Source of the DNA: Aquabacterium sp.
GTDB lineage: Bacteria; Pseudomonadota; Gammaproteobacteria; Burkholderiales; Burkholderiaceae_C
Length of the DNA stretch: 64,000 nt
Reading direction: 5' to 3'
Assembly (NCBI RefSeq): GCF_030652515.1
Contig: NZ_JAUSAR010000169.1
Location: forward strand, 1-64,000
Shown piece after piece: positions 16,623 to 25,043 of the stretch (position 1 is the first letter of the stretch; each line of letters opens with the position of its first letter). The position numbers and the translations under genes are program-made. Under the pieces are notes generated by a model that saw only the letters and a program-made list of their open reading frames with translations, made no database searches and was not told the origin of the DNA.

Positions 16623-17846
16623 TCACCCCGGTGGCGCCGCCGACAGCACCACGTCGATGACGGCATCCAGGGCGCGCCTGAGCTGCTTCTTGCGGATGAT
16701 GAGCGGCGGCGCCAGCCGGATGACCACATCGTGGGTTTCCTTGGTCAGCACGCCCCGCTCTTTCAGCGCATCCACCAGACCGCGCGCGCCCAGTTCAGGC
16801 ACGATTTCAATGCCCATCATCAGGCCCTGCCCGCGGATGTCGCGCACGATGGGGCTTTGGCCCAAGGCCGCTTGAAGGTAGGCCAGGGCCCAGTCACCCA
16901 GCCGCGCCACCCGGGCGATGAACTCGGGCTCGCTCAACAGCGTCAAGGCCGTCATGCTGACGGCGGCGGCGATGGCATTGCCGCCAAAGGTGGAGCCATG
17001 GTCACCCGGGCGCAGCACGCCCAGGACCTCGGCGCTGCCCACCACGGCTGACACCGGGTACACGCCGCCACCCAGGGCCTTGCCCAGGATCAACAGGTCG
17101 GGGTCCAGATCCTCATGCTGGAAACAGAACAATCGCCCGGTGCGCGACAGGCCACACTGGATCTCATCCACGATGAACAGCACGCGGTGCTGCCTGCACA
17201 GCTCGCGGGCGCGCTTCAGATAGCCTGGTGGCGGCAAGCGGATGCCCGCCTCGCCCTGGATCGGTTCAACGATGAAAGCGGCGGTGCGCGGCGTGATGGC
17301 CTGGGCCAGGGCATCGACATCGCCAAAGGGCACGGTCTTGAAGCCCGGCAGGTAGGGGCCGAAGTTCTCGCGGTACTGCGCCTCGGTGGACAAGCTCACC
17401 AGCGCCAGCGTGCGCCCGTGGAAGTTGCCCTCGCACCCGATGATCTCGCCGCGTTCGCGTGGGATGCCCTTGATCGTTTCGCCCCATTTGCGCGCCAGCT
17501 TCAAGGCGGTTTCCACCGCCTCGGCGCCGGTGTTCATGGGCAAGGCCTTGTCCATGCCCGCCAGGGCGGTGAGCTGGTCCAGCCACAACGGCAACTGGTC
17601 GTTGTAGAAAGCCCGGCTGGTCACGTCCAGCATCTTGGCCTGCCGGGCCAGCGCCTTCAGCACCTTGGGGTGGCTGTGCCCCAGTGAGGCGGTGGAATAG
17701 GCGCTCATCATGTCGGTGTAGCGCCGCCCGGCCACGTCCCACAGGTGGATGCCTTTGGCGCGCTGCAGCACCACGTCGATGGGGCGGTAGTTGTGCGCCC
17801 CGCGTGCCAGGTCCAGGTCGATGAGTTGCTGGCTTTTCGTGCTCAA
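16623..17846 (-). CDS. rocD: Ornithine--oxo-acid aminotransferase
   Basis: A 407-residue PLP enzyme that converts ornithine and 2-oxoglutarate to glutamate semialdehyde and glutamate. Class-III aminotransferase features are all present: MNTGAEAVETALKLARKW (104-121), FHGRTLA, VEPIQGEAG, VDEIQCGLSRTG with Asp227 contacting the pyridine nitrogen, and LILGKALGGG with Lys256 as the PLP Schiff-base residue. GAEAVETA and YPVSAVVG favour ornithine aminotransferase over acetylornithine aminotransferase. It is a single gene with an ATG after AGGAGGCC, divergent from the subtilase gene. Confidence 0.92.
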   Translation of the reverse strand: MSTKSQQLIDLDLARGAHNYRPIDVVLQRAKGIHLWDVAGRRYTDMMSAYSTASLGHSHPKVLKALARQAKMLDVTSRAFYNDQLPLWLDQLTALAGMDKALPMNTGAEAVETALKLARKWGETIKGIPRERGEIIGCEGNFHGRTLALVSLSTEAQYRENFGPYLPGFKTVPFGDVDALAQAITPRTAAFIVEPIQGEAGIRLPPPGYLKRARELCRQHRVLFIVDEIQCGLSRTGRLFCFQHEDLDPDLLILGKALGGGVYPVSAVVGSAEVLGVLRPGDHGSTFGGNAIAAAVSMTALTLLSEPEFIARVARLGDWALAYLQAALGQSPIVRDIRGQGLMMGIEIVPELGARGLVDALKERGVLTKETHDVVIRLAPPLIIRKKQLRRALDAVIDVVLSAAPPG

Positions 17847-17964
17847 GTTGGCCTCCTGTCATTGCAGGTTTTGTGCCCAGTGTGGCCCCTTTGGCCCAGA
17901 AATGGGCGCGGATCAACACCCGAATGCGCCCTTTGTGTGCACTCTTGATCCGTAAACTGGACTG

Positions 17965-19959
17965 ATGATCTGCCTGCTGCGCCGCCTTGCCCTGCCCGCC
18001 GTCATCGCCCTGCTGGTGACGACGCCCGCCTCCATGGCCCTGGCCGCCGAAGATGCCGCCCGGGTGATCGTGAAATTCAAGGCCGGCTCCGCGCTCATGC
18101 GCGCGCAAGCCCAGTCCGCGACACCGCGGCGCGTGGAGCATGCCCTGTCGTTGGGCCAACGCATTGGCCGCACCTTGCACGACGGCCCTGGCCTGAGCAA
18201 CCGAACCCAGGTCGTCCTGGCCAATGGCCTCAGCTCGGCCCAACTGGCCGCCCGGCTGGCGAAAGAGCCCGACGTTGAATACGCGGTGGTGGACCAGAAA
18301 CGCTTTCGCCTGGCCCCGCCCAACGACCCGCTCTACGGCGACAACCTGTCTGGCTACACGCCCACGGCGGGTCAGTGGTACCTGCGCGCGCCCGCCGGCA
18401 CCATCCAGTCGTCCATCGATGTGGAGTCCGCCTGGGGCATCACACAAGGCAGCACCAGCGTGGTGGTGGCCGTGCTGGACACCGGCATCCGCTACGACCA
18501 CCCCGACCTGAGCGCCAACCTGCTGCCCGGCTACGACATGGTCACCAACGTGGGCATGGCCAACGACGGCAATGGCCGCGACGCCGACGCCTCCGACCCG
18601 GGCGACTGGATCACTTACGCCGAGACCTCAGGCAGCGGCCAGTTCGCTGGCTGTGGCCGCGACGCCAACAACAACCTGGCGGCCGAGAACAGCACCTGGC
18701 ACGGCACACAGACCACCGGTGTCATCGGCGCGTTGACCGACAACGGCACCGGCATGGCCAGCGTGGGCCGCCAGGTGCGGATCCTGCCCGTGCGCGTGCT
18801 GGGCAAGTGCGGTGGCTACGATTCGGACATCATGGCCGGCATGCTCTGGGCCGCTGGCATCAGCGTGTCGGGCGTGCCCGCCAACCCCAACCCCGCCAAG
18901 GTCATCAACCTGAGCCTGGGCGGCAGTGGTGCCTGCAGCCAGGCTTACCGAGACACCCTCACCCAACTGACCGCCCTGGGCGTGACGGTGGTGGCCTCGG
19001 CTGGCAACAGCGGCCTGAGCGTCACGGTGCCCGCCAACTGCCCTGGCGTGATCGGGGTGGCCGGGCTGCGACACGCGGGCACCAAGGTCGGCTACTCCGA
19101 CCTGGGGCCCGAGATCACCCTCAGCGCGCCCGCCGGCAATTGCGTCAACGTCCTGTCTGGCCAGCCTTGCCTGTACCCCATTTTGACGACCAGCAACGCG
19201 GGCACCACCACACCGATCGCGGCCAGCGCCATCTACACCAACAGCTACTACACCTCGCTGGGCACCAGCTTTTCCGCGCCCCTGGTGGCGGGCACGATCG
19301 GCTTGATGTTGTCGGTCGACCCCACACTCACGCCAACGGCGATCCGCGCCATCCTGATGGGTTCGGCCCGCGCCTTCCCAACCACTGGTGGTGACAACGG
19401 CGACGGCGGCAGCACCACGGTGCCGCGCTGTGTGGCACCTTCATCCGCCGAACAGGCCCAGTGCTACTGCACCACGGCCACTTGTGGCGCCGGCATGCTG
19501 GACGCGGGGGCTGCCTTGGCAGCGACCAGCGCCGGCCTTCAAGCGCAGATCGACTACTCGACAACAGGTGCGGTGCCATCCCAGGCCTTGACCATCAGTG
19601 GCGCCAGCTCTTGGGTGGCCAGTGGCCGCAGCATCGCGTCCTACCAATGGACCCTGGTCGATGGCGGCGGCATCGTCACGCCACTCACCTCGACCAATGG
19701 CAGCAGCATCTCGGTCACCCCCAGCGCCGTGGGTCGCTTCACGGTGAGCCTGACCATCACCGATGACCTGAGCGGAACCTCCACCACGGTGCAGACCATC
19801 GACGTGGTCACGCCCACCGCCGTCACCACCGCATCGTCCAGTGGTGGCGGCGGTGGCGGGGCCATGGATGGGAACGCCTTGCTTGGTCTGCTGGCAGCGC
19901 TGATGGGCGCACTCGCCATGGTCAGACGGGCCCGCCCGCAGGCTTCACCAAAGGGCTGA
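17965..19959 (+). CDS. Secreted S8 subtilisin-like protease with sorting-type C-terminus
   Basis: A 664-residue preproenzyme: signal peptide (residues 1-28), I9-like propeptide (residues about 32-110), S8 catalytic domain with Asp172 (VAVLDTGIRYDHPD), His246 (STWHGTQTTGV) and Ser435 (LGTSFSAPLVAG), then a PKD/Ig-like domain (TGAVPSQALTISGASSWVA, TDDLSGTSTTVQTID). The tail is a run of six glycines (about 627-632), one hydrophobic helix and MVRRARP. This matches GlyGly-CTERM style signals processed by rhombosortase and leading to type II secretion. No rhombosortase gene is in the window. Cysteines in the catalytic domain suggest disulphides. Confidence 0.9.
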   Translation: MICLLRRLALPAVIALLVTTPASMALAAEDAARVIVKFKAGSALMRAQAQSATPRRVEHALSLGQRIGRTLHDGPGLSNRTQVVLANGLSSAQLAARLAKEPDVEYAVVDQKRFRLAPPNDPLYGDNLSGYTPTAGQWYLRAPAGTIQSSIDVESAWGITQGSTSVVVAVLDTGIRYDHPDLSANLLPGYDMVTNVGMANDGNGRDADASDPGDWITYAETSGSGQFAGCGRDANNNLAAENSTWHGTQTTGVIGALTDNGTGMASVGRQVRILPVRVLGKCGGYDSDIMAGMLWAAGISVSGVPANPNPAKVINLSLGGSGACSQAYRDTLTQLTALGVTVVASAGNSGLSVTVPANCPGVIGVAGLRHAGTKVGYSDLGPEITLSAPAGNCVNVLSGQPCLYPILTTSNAGTTTPIAASAIYTNSYYTSLGTSFSAPLVAGTIGLMLSVDPTLTPTAIRAILMGSARAFPTTGGDNGDGGSTTVPRCVAPSSAEQAQCYCTTATCGAGMLDAGAALAATSAGLQAQIDYSTTGAVPSQALTISGASSWVASGRSIASYQWTLVDGGGIVTPLTSTNGSSISVTPSAVGRFTVSLTITDDLSGTSTTVQTIDVVTPTAVTTASSSGGGGGGAMDGNALLGLLAALMGALAMVRRARPQASPKG

Positions 19960-19964
19960 GCCAG

Positions 19965-21842
19965 TCAGGCCCCCGTGTCCAGCGTCTGCATGCGCAGGCC
20001 CATGGGGGGCACCTCTTCCGGGTCGATGCGAACGTCCAGCAAGGTGGGGCCCTGGCGATTCAGGATCTGAGCCATGTCCAGGTCATGGAAGTCTTGCGGC
20101 GATCGGATTACATGACCCGCGATGCCCATGGATTGGGCCATCAGGCTGAAATCAACTTGTGGCAACTCAAAAGCAATTTGCTCGGCACCCGCCAAACGCT
20201 GCCCATGCTTGACCATGCCCAGCGCCGCGTCATTGAGCACCACGAAGATCACGGTCAGCTGCTCTTGCGCCGCCACGGTGATTTCCTGGCCGTTCATCAG
20301 GTAGCTGCCGTCGCCCGTGATGCACACCACCGGGTAGTCGGGGTTACCGCGCGCAATGCCGACGGCCGCGCCAATGGCCCAGCCCATCGGGGCGAAATCC
20401 ATCAGCACACGCAGCCAGCCAGCATGGTCCATGCGGCGCTCACCACGGCGCGAAGGCGTGTGCATGGTCGGCGAGTTGGCCGCCGGCATCGTCATGCCCG
20501 GCACCAGCCCCATGCGGCGGTTGCGCAGCTCCAGGTAGTGGATGGACCAGGCCGTGCTGTTGCCCGCATCGGCGATGAAGCGCGTGGTGGGCGGAAAGCG
20601 GTTGGACAGCTCGGTCATCAGGCGTTGCGGCTTGATGGGCGAGCTCATGTCTTCGCGCTTGTCCGGCGCCCTCACGATGACCTCGGCCACGTCGGTGTGC
20701 ACCCGTGATGGCTTCCAAGGCAGGCCCAACGCGGCTTGCTCGATGTGCATCACGTCCAGCAAGCGCTCGAACACCGAGCGGATGCGGCCGCGCACGTGCT
20801 GCTGCGCCATCGGCGAGCGCATCAGGTGCTCATCGTTCGAATCGATGTGCACCAGGTGGTGGTTCAACACACTGGCGCTCCAAGCGCCACTGGTCCACTC
20901 GCCCAGGCTGGTGCCAATGGCCAGAGTCAGGCTGACCCCATCGCTCAAGGCCTGGTGTGCCGACTGGTGCCCGGCAAACCCGAACACACCCCGGTACAGG
21001 TAATGGTGCGGGTTGATCAGGCCCTTCGCATCGGGCGTGGTCACGAAGCAAGAATCCGTCAACTCGGCAAAATGCATGATCGCGTCGATGGCCTCGCCGC
21101 AACCGCCCCCCACGATGAGCACCGTCTTGTGACTGCGTTGCACCGCCTCGAACAAGGTGTGGATGGCGTCTTCATCGACCAAGGACGGCTTGACCAGCAA
21201 ACGCTTGAGGTGCTGCGGCGACAGGCGCTGCTCGACCTGGCTGCGCAGCAGGTCCACCGGGATCGACAGGTGCACCGGGCCATGCGGGGGCTGCGAGGCG
21301 CGGATCAAGGCGCTCACCAGCTTGTTCTCCAACTGGTCCACGTGCGAGATCAGGGTGTTGTAGCGGGTGCAATGCTGGAGCATGCCCACGGTGTTGACCC
21401 CCGTGCAGGACGACTCCTGCAAGGCGCGTTTGCCAAACAAGGGTAACGAGGGTTGTCCCGTGATTGCCAGCATCGGCACACTGTTGTCAAAAGCACACGC
21501 GATGCCGGTCAAGAGATTCGTCGCGCCCGGGCCCGATGTCGCGCAACATACCCCCAGGCGGCCCGTCTCGCGGGCATAGCCATCGGCCATGAAAGCCGCA
21601 CCGGCTTCATGCCGGGCCAACACCGGTCTGGGCCCGCCGCGTCGGCTGCTGACCGCCAGCGCGTTGTACAAAGGTTCGATGGCACCGCCCGGAACCCCGA
21701 ACACATACTCCACGCCCAGGGCTTCAAGGTAAGAAACGATGAGGCTGGCCGCCTCGACGGACGTGGACGGGTCCGCACTGGATGCAACTGCTGATGAGAT
21801 CACGGTGTAGGTCCAAACCACGCCAACCCGGAGTCCAACCAC
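19965..21842 (-). CDS. ThDP-dependent enzyme (acetolactate synthase large-subunit-like)
   Basis: A 625-residue thiamine-diphosphate enzyme. The N-terminal Pyr domain has the catalytic Glu79 (VLARHEAGAAFMADGYAR) and the SGPGATNLLTGIACAF signature. A central Rossmann domain follows (VLIVGGGCGEAIDA), and the PP domain carries GDGSYLMNGQEIT at about residue 508 with NDAALGMVKHGQ. It belongs to the IlvB-like superfamily but lacks a partner small subunit gene and has an unusual Met/Pro/Arg-rich insert (MPAANSPTMHTPSRRGERR), so the true substrate is uncertain. The start is GTG at 21842; no ATG is close. A stand-alone gene divergent from the binding-protein gene. Confidence 0.82.
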   Translation of the reverse strand: MVGLRVGVVWTYTVISSAVASSADPSTSVEAASLIVSYLEALGVEYVFGVPGGAIEPLYNALAVSSRRGGPRPVLARHEAGAAFMADGYARETGRLGVCCATSGPGATNLLTGIACAFDNSVPMLAITGQPSLPLFGKRALQESSCTGVNTVGMLQHCTRYNTLISHVDQLENKLVSALIRASQPPHGPVHLSIPVDLLRSQVEQRLSPQHLKRLLVKPSLVDEDAIHTLFEAVQRSHKTVLIVGGGCGEAIDAIMHFAELTDSCFVTTPDAKGLINPHHYLYRGVFGFAGHQSAHQALSDGVSLTLAIGTSLGEWTSGAWSASVLNHHLVHIDSNDEHLMRSPMAQQHVRGRIRSVFERLLDVMHIEQAALGLPWKPSRVHTDVAEVIVRAPDKREDMSSPIKPQRLMTELSNRFPPTTRFIADAGNSTAWSIHYLELRNRRMGLVPGMTMPAANSPTMHTPSRRGERRMDHAGWLRVLMDFAPMGWAIGAAVGIARGNPDYPVVCITGDGSYLMNGQEITVAAQEQLTVIFVVLNDAALGMVKHGQRLAGAEQIAFELPQVDFSLMAQSMGIAGHVIRSPQDFHDLDMAQILNRQGPTLLDVRIDPEEVPPMGLRMQTLDTGA

Positions 21843-22027
21843 TGAAAGCGGCGGCGTGTAACAAAATGATACCTAGCCAGTTCCGTGCCGTCATCCCCCT
21901 CGTCGCGGGTCACACCCCGAGATAAGTGCCTCGATATCCCGATATCCACGACATGGGCGCCGCCGATCATGAAACACTGGGTAAGCTATCGCATTCGGTC
22001 AAAAACACCGAATGGAGGACATCAGTT

Positions 22028-22990
22028 TTGCTTGCATGCCGTGCGTTTTGGGTGGCCGTGCGTTGGATGACATTGGCAGTCATGGTGTGGCAGTGGCCTG
22101 TGGCGCATGCCGCTTCGGACGAGGCCGCGCGTGCCATTGCGGTGATCTACCCGGACATCGGCGAGCCCTACCGCAGCGTGTTCTCCACCATCATCGGCGG
22201 CATCGAAGGCCAGACCAAAAGCCGCATCGCCAGCTTCCCCGTGGGGGCCAACCCCAACACCCAGGACCTGTCCAACGAGTTGCGCCGCCGTGACATCCGC
22301 GCCGTGATCGCCCTGGGCCGCAATGGCCTCAAAGTGGCCTCCAGCCTGGACCGCAACCTGGGCATCGTCGCAGGCGGGGTGCTGTCGGTGCCCGAATCCG
22401 ACGCGCAAAACCTGTCGGTGCACAGCCTGGCGCCCGACCCTGCCTTGCTCTTCGCCAAACTGAAAACGCTGGTGCCTTCGGCCAGGCGTGTGATCGTGGT
22501 CTACGACCCGCGCCAGAACGCCTGGCTGATCAAGCTGGCACGCGAGGCTGCCAAGGCGCAAGGCCTGGAGTTGCAAGCCTTTGAGGCCGAAGACCTCAAG
22601 ACCGCGACCCGCCAATACCAGGACAGCTTGAGTTCGGCCGACCCCAAGCGCGACGTGCTGTGGCTGCCCCAAGACTCCACCACCGTGGACGAAACCGCCG
22701 TGCTGCCACTGGTCCTGCAAGAAGCCTGGAACCGCAACCTGGCCGTTTTTTCCAGCAGCGCCGCGCACGTCAAGCGTGGCGCGCTGTTTTCGCTTTACCC
22801 CAACAACGTCGAACTCGGCAAAGCACTGGCCGCTTGGGCGATGGGGTATGTCTCTTCCGGCACCGCCCTTCGCGGTGTGCGGCCCTTGAAGGAAGTGCTG
22901 GTGGCGGTGAACACACGAACCGCCAATCACCTGGGCATCAACCTGAATGCCCTGCAACAGCGCTTTGACATGGTCTTCCCGGAGCCCTGA
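22028..22990 (+). CDS. ABC-type substrate-binding protein (PF04392-like) of a sensory locus
   Basis: A 320-residue periplasmic binding protein. I place the start at TTG 22028 because GGAGG lies 9 nt upstream and the resulting N-terminus is a good signal peptide ending AHAASDE; an in-frame ATG at 22067 is the alternative. The mature protein has the type I binding-protein fold of the ABC_sub_bind family (AVIALGRNGLKVA, RRVIVVYDPRQNAWLIKLA). No ABC permease or ATPase gene is nearby. It sits directly before a hybrid histidine kinase (stop to start 1 bp), so it probably presents a ligand to the kinase, not to a transporter. That role is inference. Confidence 0.82.
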   Translation: MLACRAFWVAVRWMTLAVMVWQWPVAHAASDEAARAIAVIYPDIGEPYRSVFSTIIGGIEGQTKSRIASFPVGANPNTQDLSNELRRRDIRAVIALGRNGLKVASSLDRNLGIVAGGVLSVPESDAQNLSVHSLAPDPALLFAKLKTLVPSARRVIVVYDPRQNAWLIKLAREAAKAQGLELQAFEAEDLKTATRQYQDSLSSADPKRDVLWLPQDSTTVDETAVLPLVLQEAWNRNLAVFSSSAAHVKRGALFSLYPNNVELGKALAAWAMGYVSSGTALRGVRPLKEVLVAVNTRTANHLGINLNALQQRFDMVFPEP

Positions 22991-22991
22991 C

Positions 22992-25043
22992 ATGAACAGT
23001 CACACTCAACCGTTGTTCATTGAGCGCAGACTTTCAGGTTTTCTGCGCCAGATGACCTTTCAACGCCAGCTCAGCATCGCCGTCATCATCGGCGTGATCT
23101 GCATGGCCTTGTTCTCGTCCATGGCCAGCTCGTGGCAAGGCAGCCGCCAGATCCGCGACACGCTGATGCGGCAAAGCATGAGCATCGCCACCAGCCTGGC
23201 CACGCAAAGCACGCTGGCCCTGCTGTACGCCTCGGCCGACAACGCCCATGACGCGGTCAATGCCACGCTGGCCTACCCCGATGTGCTGCGCGTGGAAATC
23301 CGCACCAGCGATGGCGGCGTGCTGCTGTCCAAGGGCAAGGCGGGCACCGAATCCCCCACCAAGGCCCTGCCCACGCCCCCCCCGCGCGAGGCCTACCTGG
23401 AAGCCGAGACCGAGGACACCTGGCAGTTCATCGCCCCGGTGTGGACCAAGCCTGCGGCCTCTCCCTTCGACGTCGAGCCTCCGGCCACCGAGTTCCTGGG
23501 GCAGGTGCGCCTGGTGCACAGCAAGGCCACGCTGACGCGCATGATGGCCAACATCTTCTTCGTGAACCTGGCCAGCTCCTTCTTCTTCGCGGCCCTGTTC
23601 CTGATTGCCATCCGCTTCCTGGCCACGCGCATCACCCGGCCCTTGAACAGCCTGTCCAAGGCCATGGCGCGCACCGAACGTGGCGAAGCCGATGTGCGCG
23701 CCGAGGTGGACGGCCCGCAAGATATCCAGGCCATGGCCCAGGCTTTCAACCGCATGAGCTCGGTGCTGCAAGAGCGCGGCGAAGAAGTGCAACGCCACCG
23801 CGAGCACCTGGAAGACCTGGTGCGCGACCGCACCGCCGAGTTGCGCATGGCCAAGGAGCGCGCCGAGATCGCCAACGACGCCAAGAGCGCCTTCCTGGCC
23901 CGCATGAGCCACGAGTTGCGCACGCCGCTCAACGCCATCATGGGCTACGCGCAGATCCTGAAGATGGACAAGACGCTCACCGACCGCCAGGTCATGGGCT
24001 TGAACACCATCCACAACAGTGGCGAGCACCTGCTGCTGCTGATCATCGACATCCTGGACCTGTCGCGCATCGAGGCGGGCAAGACCGAGCTGTACCCCAC
24101 CACCGTGCATCCCCAATCCTTCCTCAGCGGGCTGGTCGACATCATCCGCATCAAGGCCGAGGAAAAGTCATTGCGCTTCGATTTCGAATGCGCCCCCGAC
24201 CTGCCCGATGCCGTGGAGGTCGATGAGAAGCGCTTGCGACAAGTCCTGCTCAACCTCCTGAGCAACGCCGTCAAGTTCACCGAATCGGGCCAGGTTCGGC
24301 TGGGCGTCACCGTGGTCAACCGCGATGCCCGAGCGCAACAGATCGACCTGCGCTTCGAAGTTCAAGACACGGGCACCGGCATCCGGGGCAGTGAACTGCA
24401 GCGCATTTTTGAGCCATTCGAGCAAGCCGGTGACTCCCGCAGCCGATCCGGTGGCACAGGCCTGGGCCTGGCCATCAGCCGCCAACTGGTGCGCCTGATG
24501 GGCGGCGAGGTGCATGTCGACAGCCAGGATGGCATCGGCAGCCTGTTCTGGTTCGAGCTGAAACTGCCCTGGGTCGATCCGGCGTCCAGCGCTGCATCCG
24601 CGGCCCCGACCCTGCCAGCCGTCACCGGCTACCTGGGCCCTCGGCGCAAGCTGCTCATCGCCGACGACGTGCCCGCCAACCGCACCATGCTCATCGACCT
24701 GCTCAGGCCCCTGGGTTTTGAAACCCTGGAGGCCAACAATGGCCAGGCCGCCCTGGAACAGGTGCAAGCCGCTGCACCCGATCTGATCCTGATGGACGTG
24801 TCCATGCCGGTGATGGATGGGCTGGAGGCGATTCGGCAATTGCGCCAGTCCGCAGCCACCCGCTCATTGCCCATCATTGCGCTGTCGGCCAATGCCTCCA
24901 ACGCGGACCGCACTGAGGCCCTTCAAGCAGGTGCCAATGGCTTCATGACCAAGCCCTTTGAGCGGGCCATTTTGCTGGCCCAGCTGAGCGTGCACCTGAG
25001 CCTGAGCTGGACGACCGACGCGCCCCTCGCCGATCAGAACTGA
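22992..25043 (+). CDS. Hybrid sensor histidine kinase (CHASE8-like, HAMP, HisKA, HATPase, REC)
   Basis: A 683-residue membrane kinase. Two membrane helices (about 30-50 and 195-220) flank a periplasmic domain resembling CHASE8 (QSMSIATSLATQSTLALLYA). A HAMP linker follows, then the phosphorylated His307 (SHELRTPLNAIMGYAQIL), the ATPase motifs (QVLLNLLSNAVKFT, VQDTGTGI, GGTGLGLAIS) and a receiver domain with Asp602 (LILMDVSMPVMDG). No DNA-binding output is attached, so signal passes to an unknown partner by phosphorelay. It is 1 bp from the binding-protein gene, and its last 10 bp overlap the convergent TonB receptor gene. Confidence 0.92.
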   Translation: MNSHTQPLFIERRLSGFLRQMTFQRQLSIAVIIGVICMALFSSMASSWQGSRQIRDTLMRQSMSIATSLATQSTLALLYASADNAHDAVNATLAYPDVLRVEIRTSDGGVLLSKGKAGTESPTKALPTPPPREAYLEAETEDTWQFIAPVWTKPAASPFDVEPPATEFLGQVRLVHSKATLTRMMANIFFVNLASSFFFAALFLIAIRFLATRITRPLNSLSKAMARTERGEADVRAEVDGPQDIQAMAQAFNRMSSVLQERGEEVQRHREHLEDLVRDRTAELRMAKERAEIANDAKSAFLARMSHELRTPLNAIMGYAQILKMDKTLTDRQVMGLNTIHNSGEHLLLLIIDILDLSRIEAGKTELYPTTVHPQSFLSGLVDIIRIKAEEKSLRFDFECAPDLPDAVEVDEKRLRQVLLNLLSNAVKFTESGQVRLGVTVVNRDARAQQIDLRFEVQDTGTGIRGSELQRIFEPFEQAGDSRSRSGGTGLGLAISRQLVRLMGGEVHVDSQDGIGSLFWFELKLPWVDPASSAASAAPTLPAVTGYLGPRRKLLIADDVPANRTMLIDLLRPLGFETLEANNGQAALEQVQAAAPDLILMDVSMPVMDGLEAIRQLRQSAATRSLPIIALSANASNADRTEALQAGANGFMTKPFERAILLAQLSVHLSLSWTTDAPLADQN

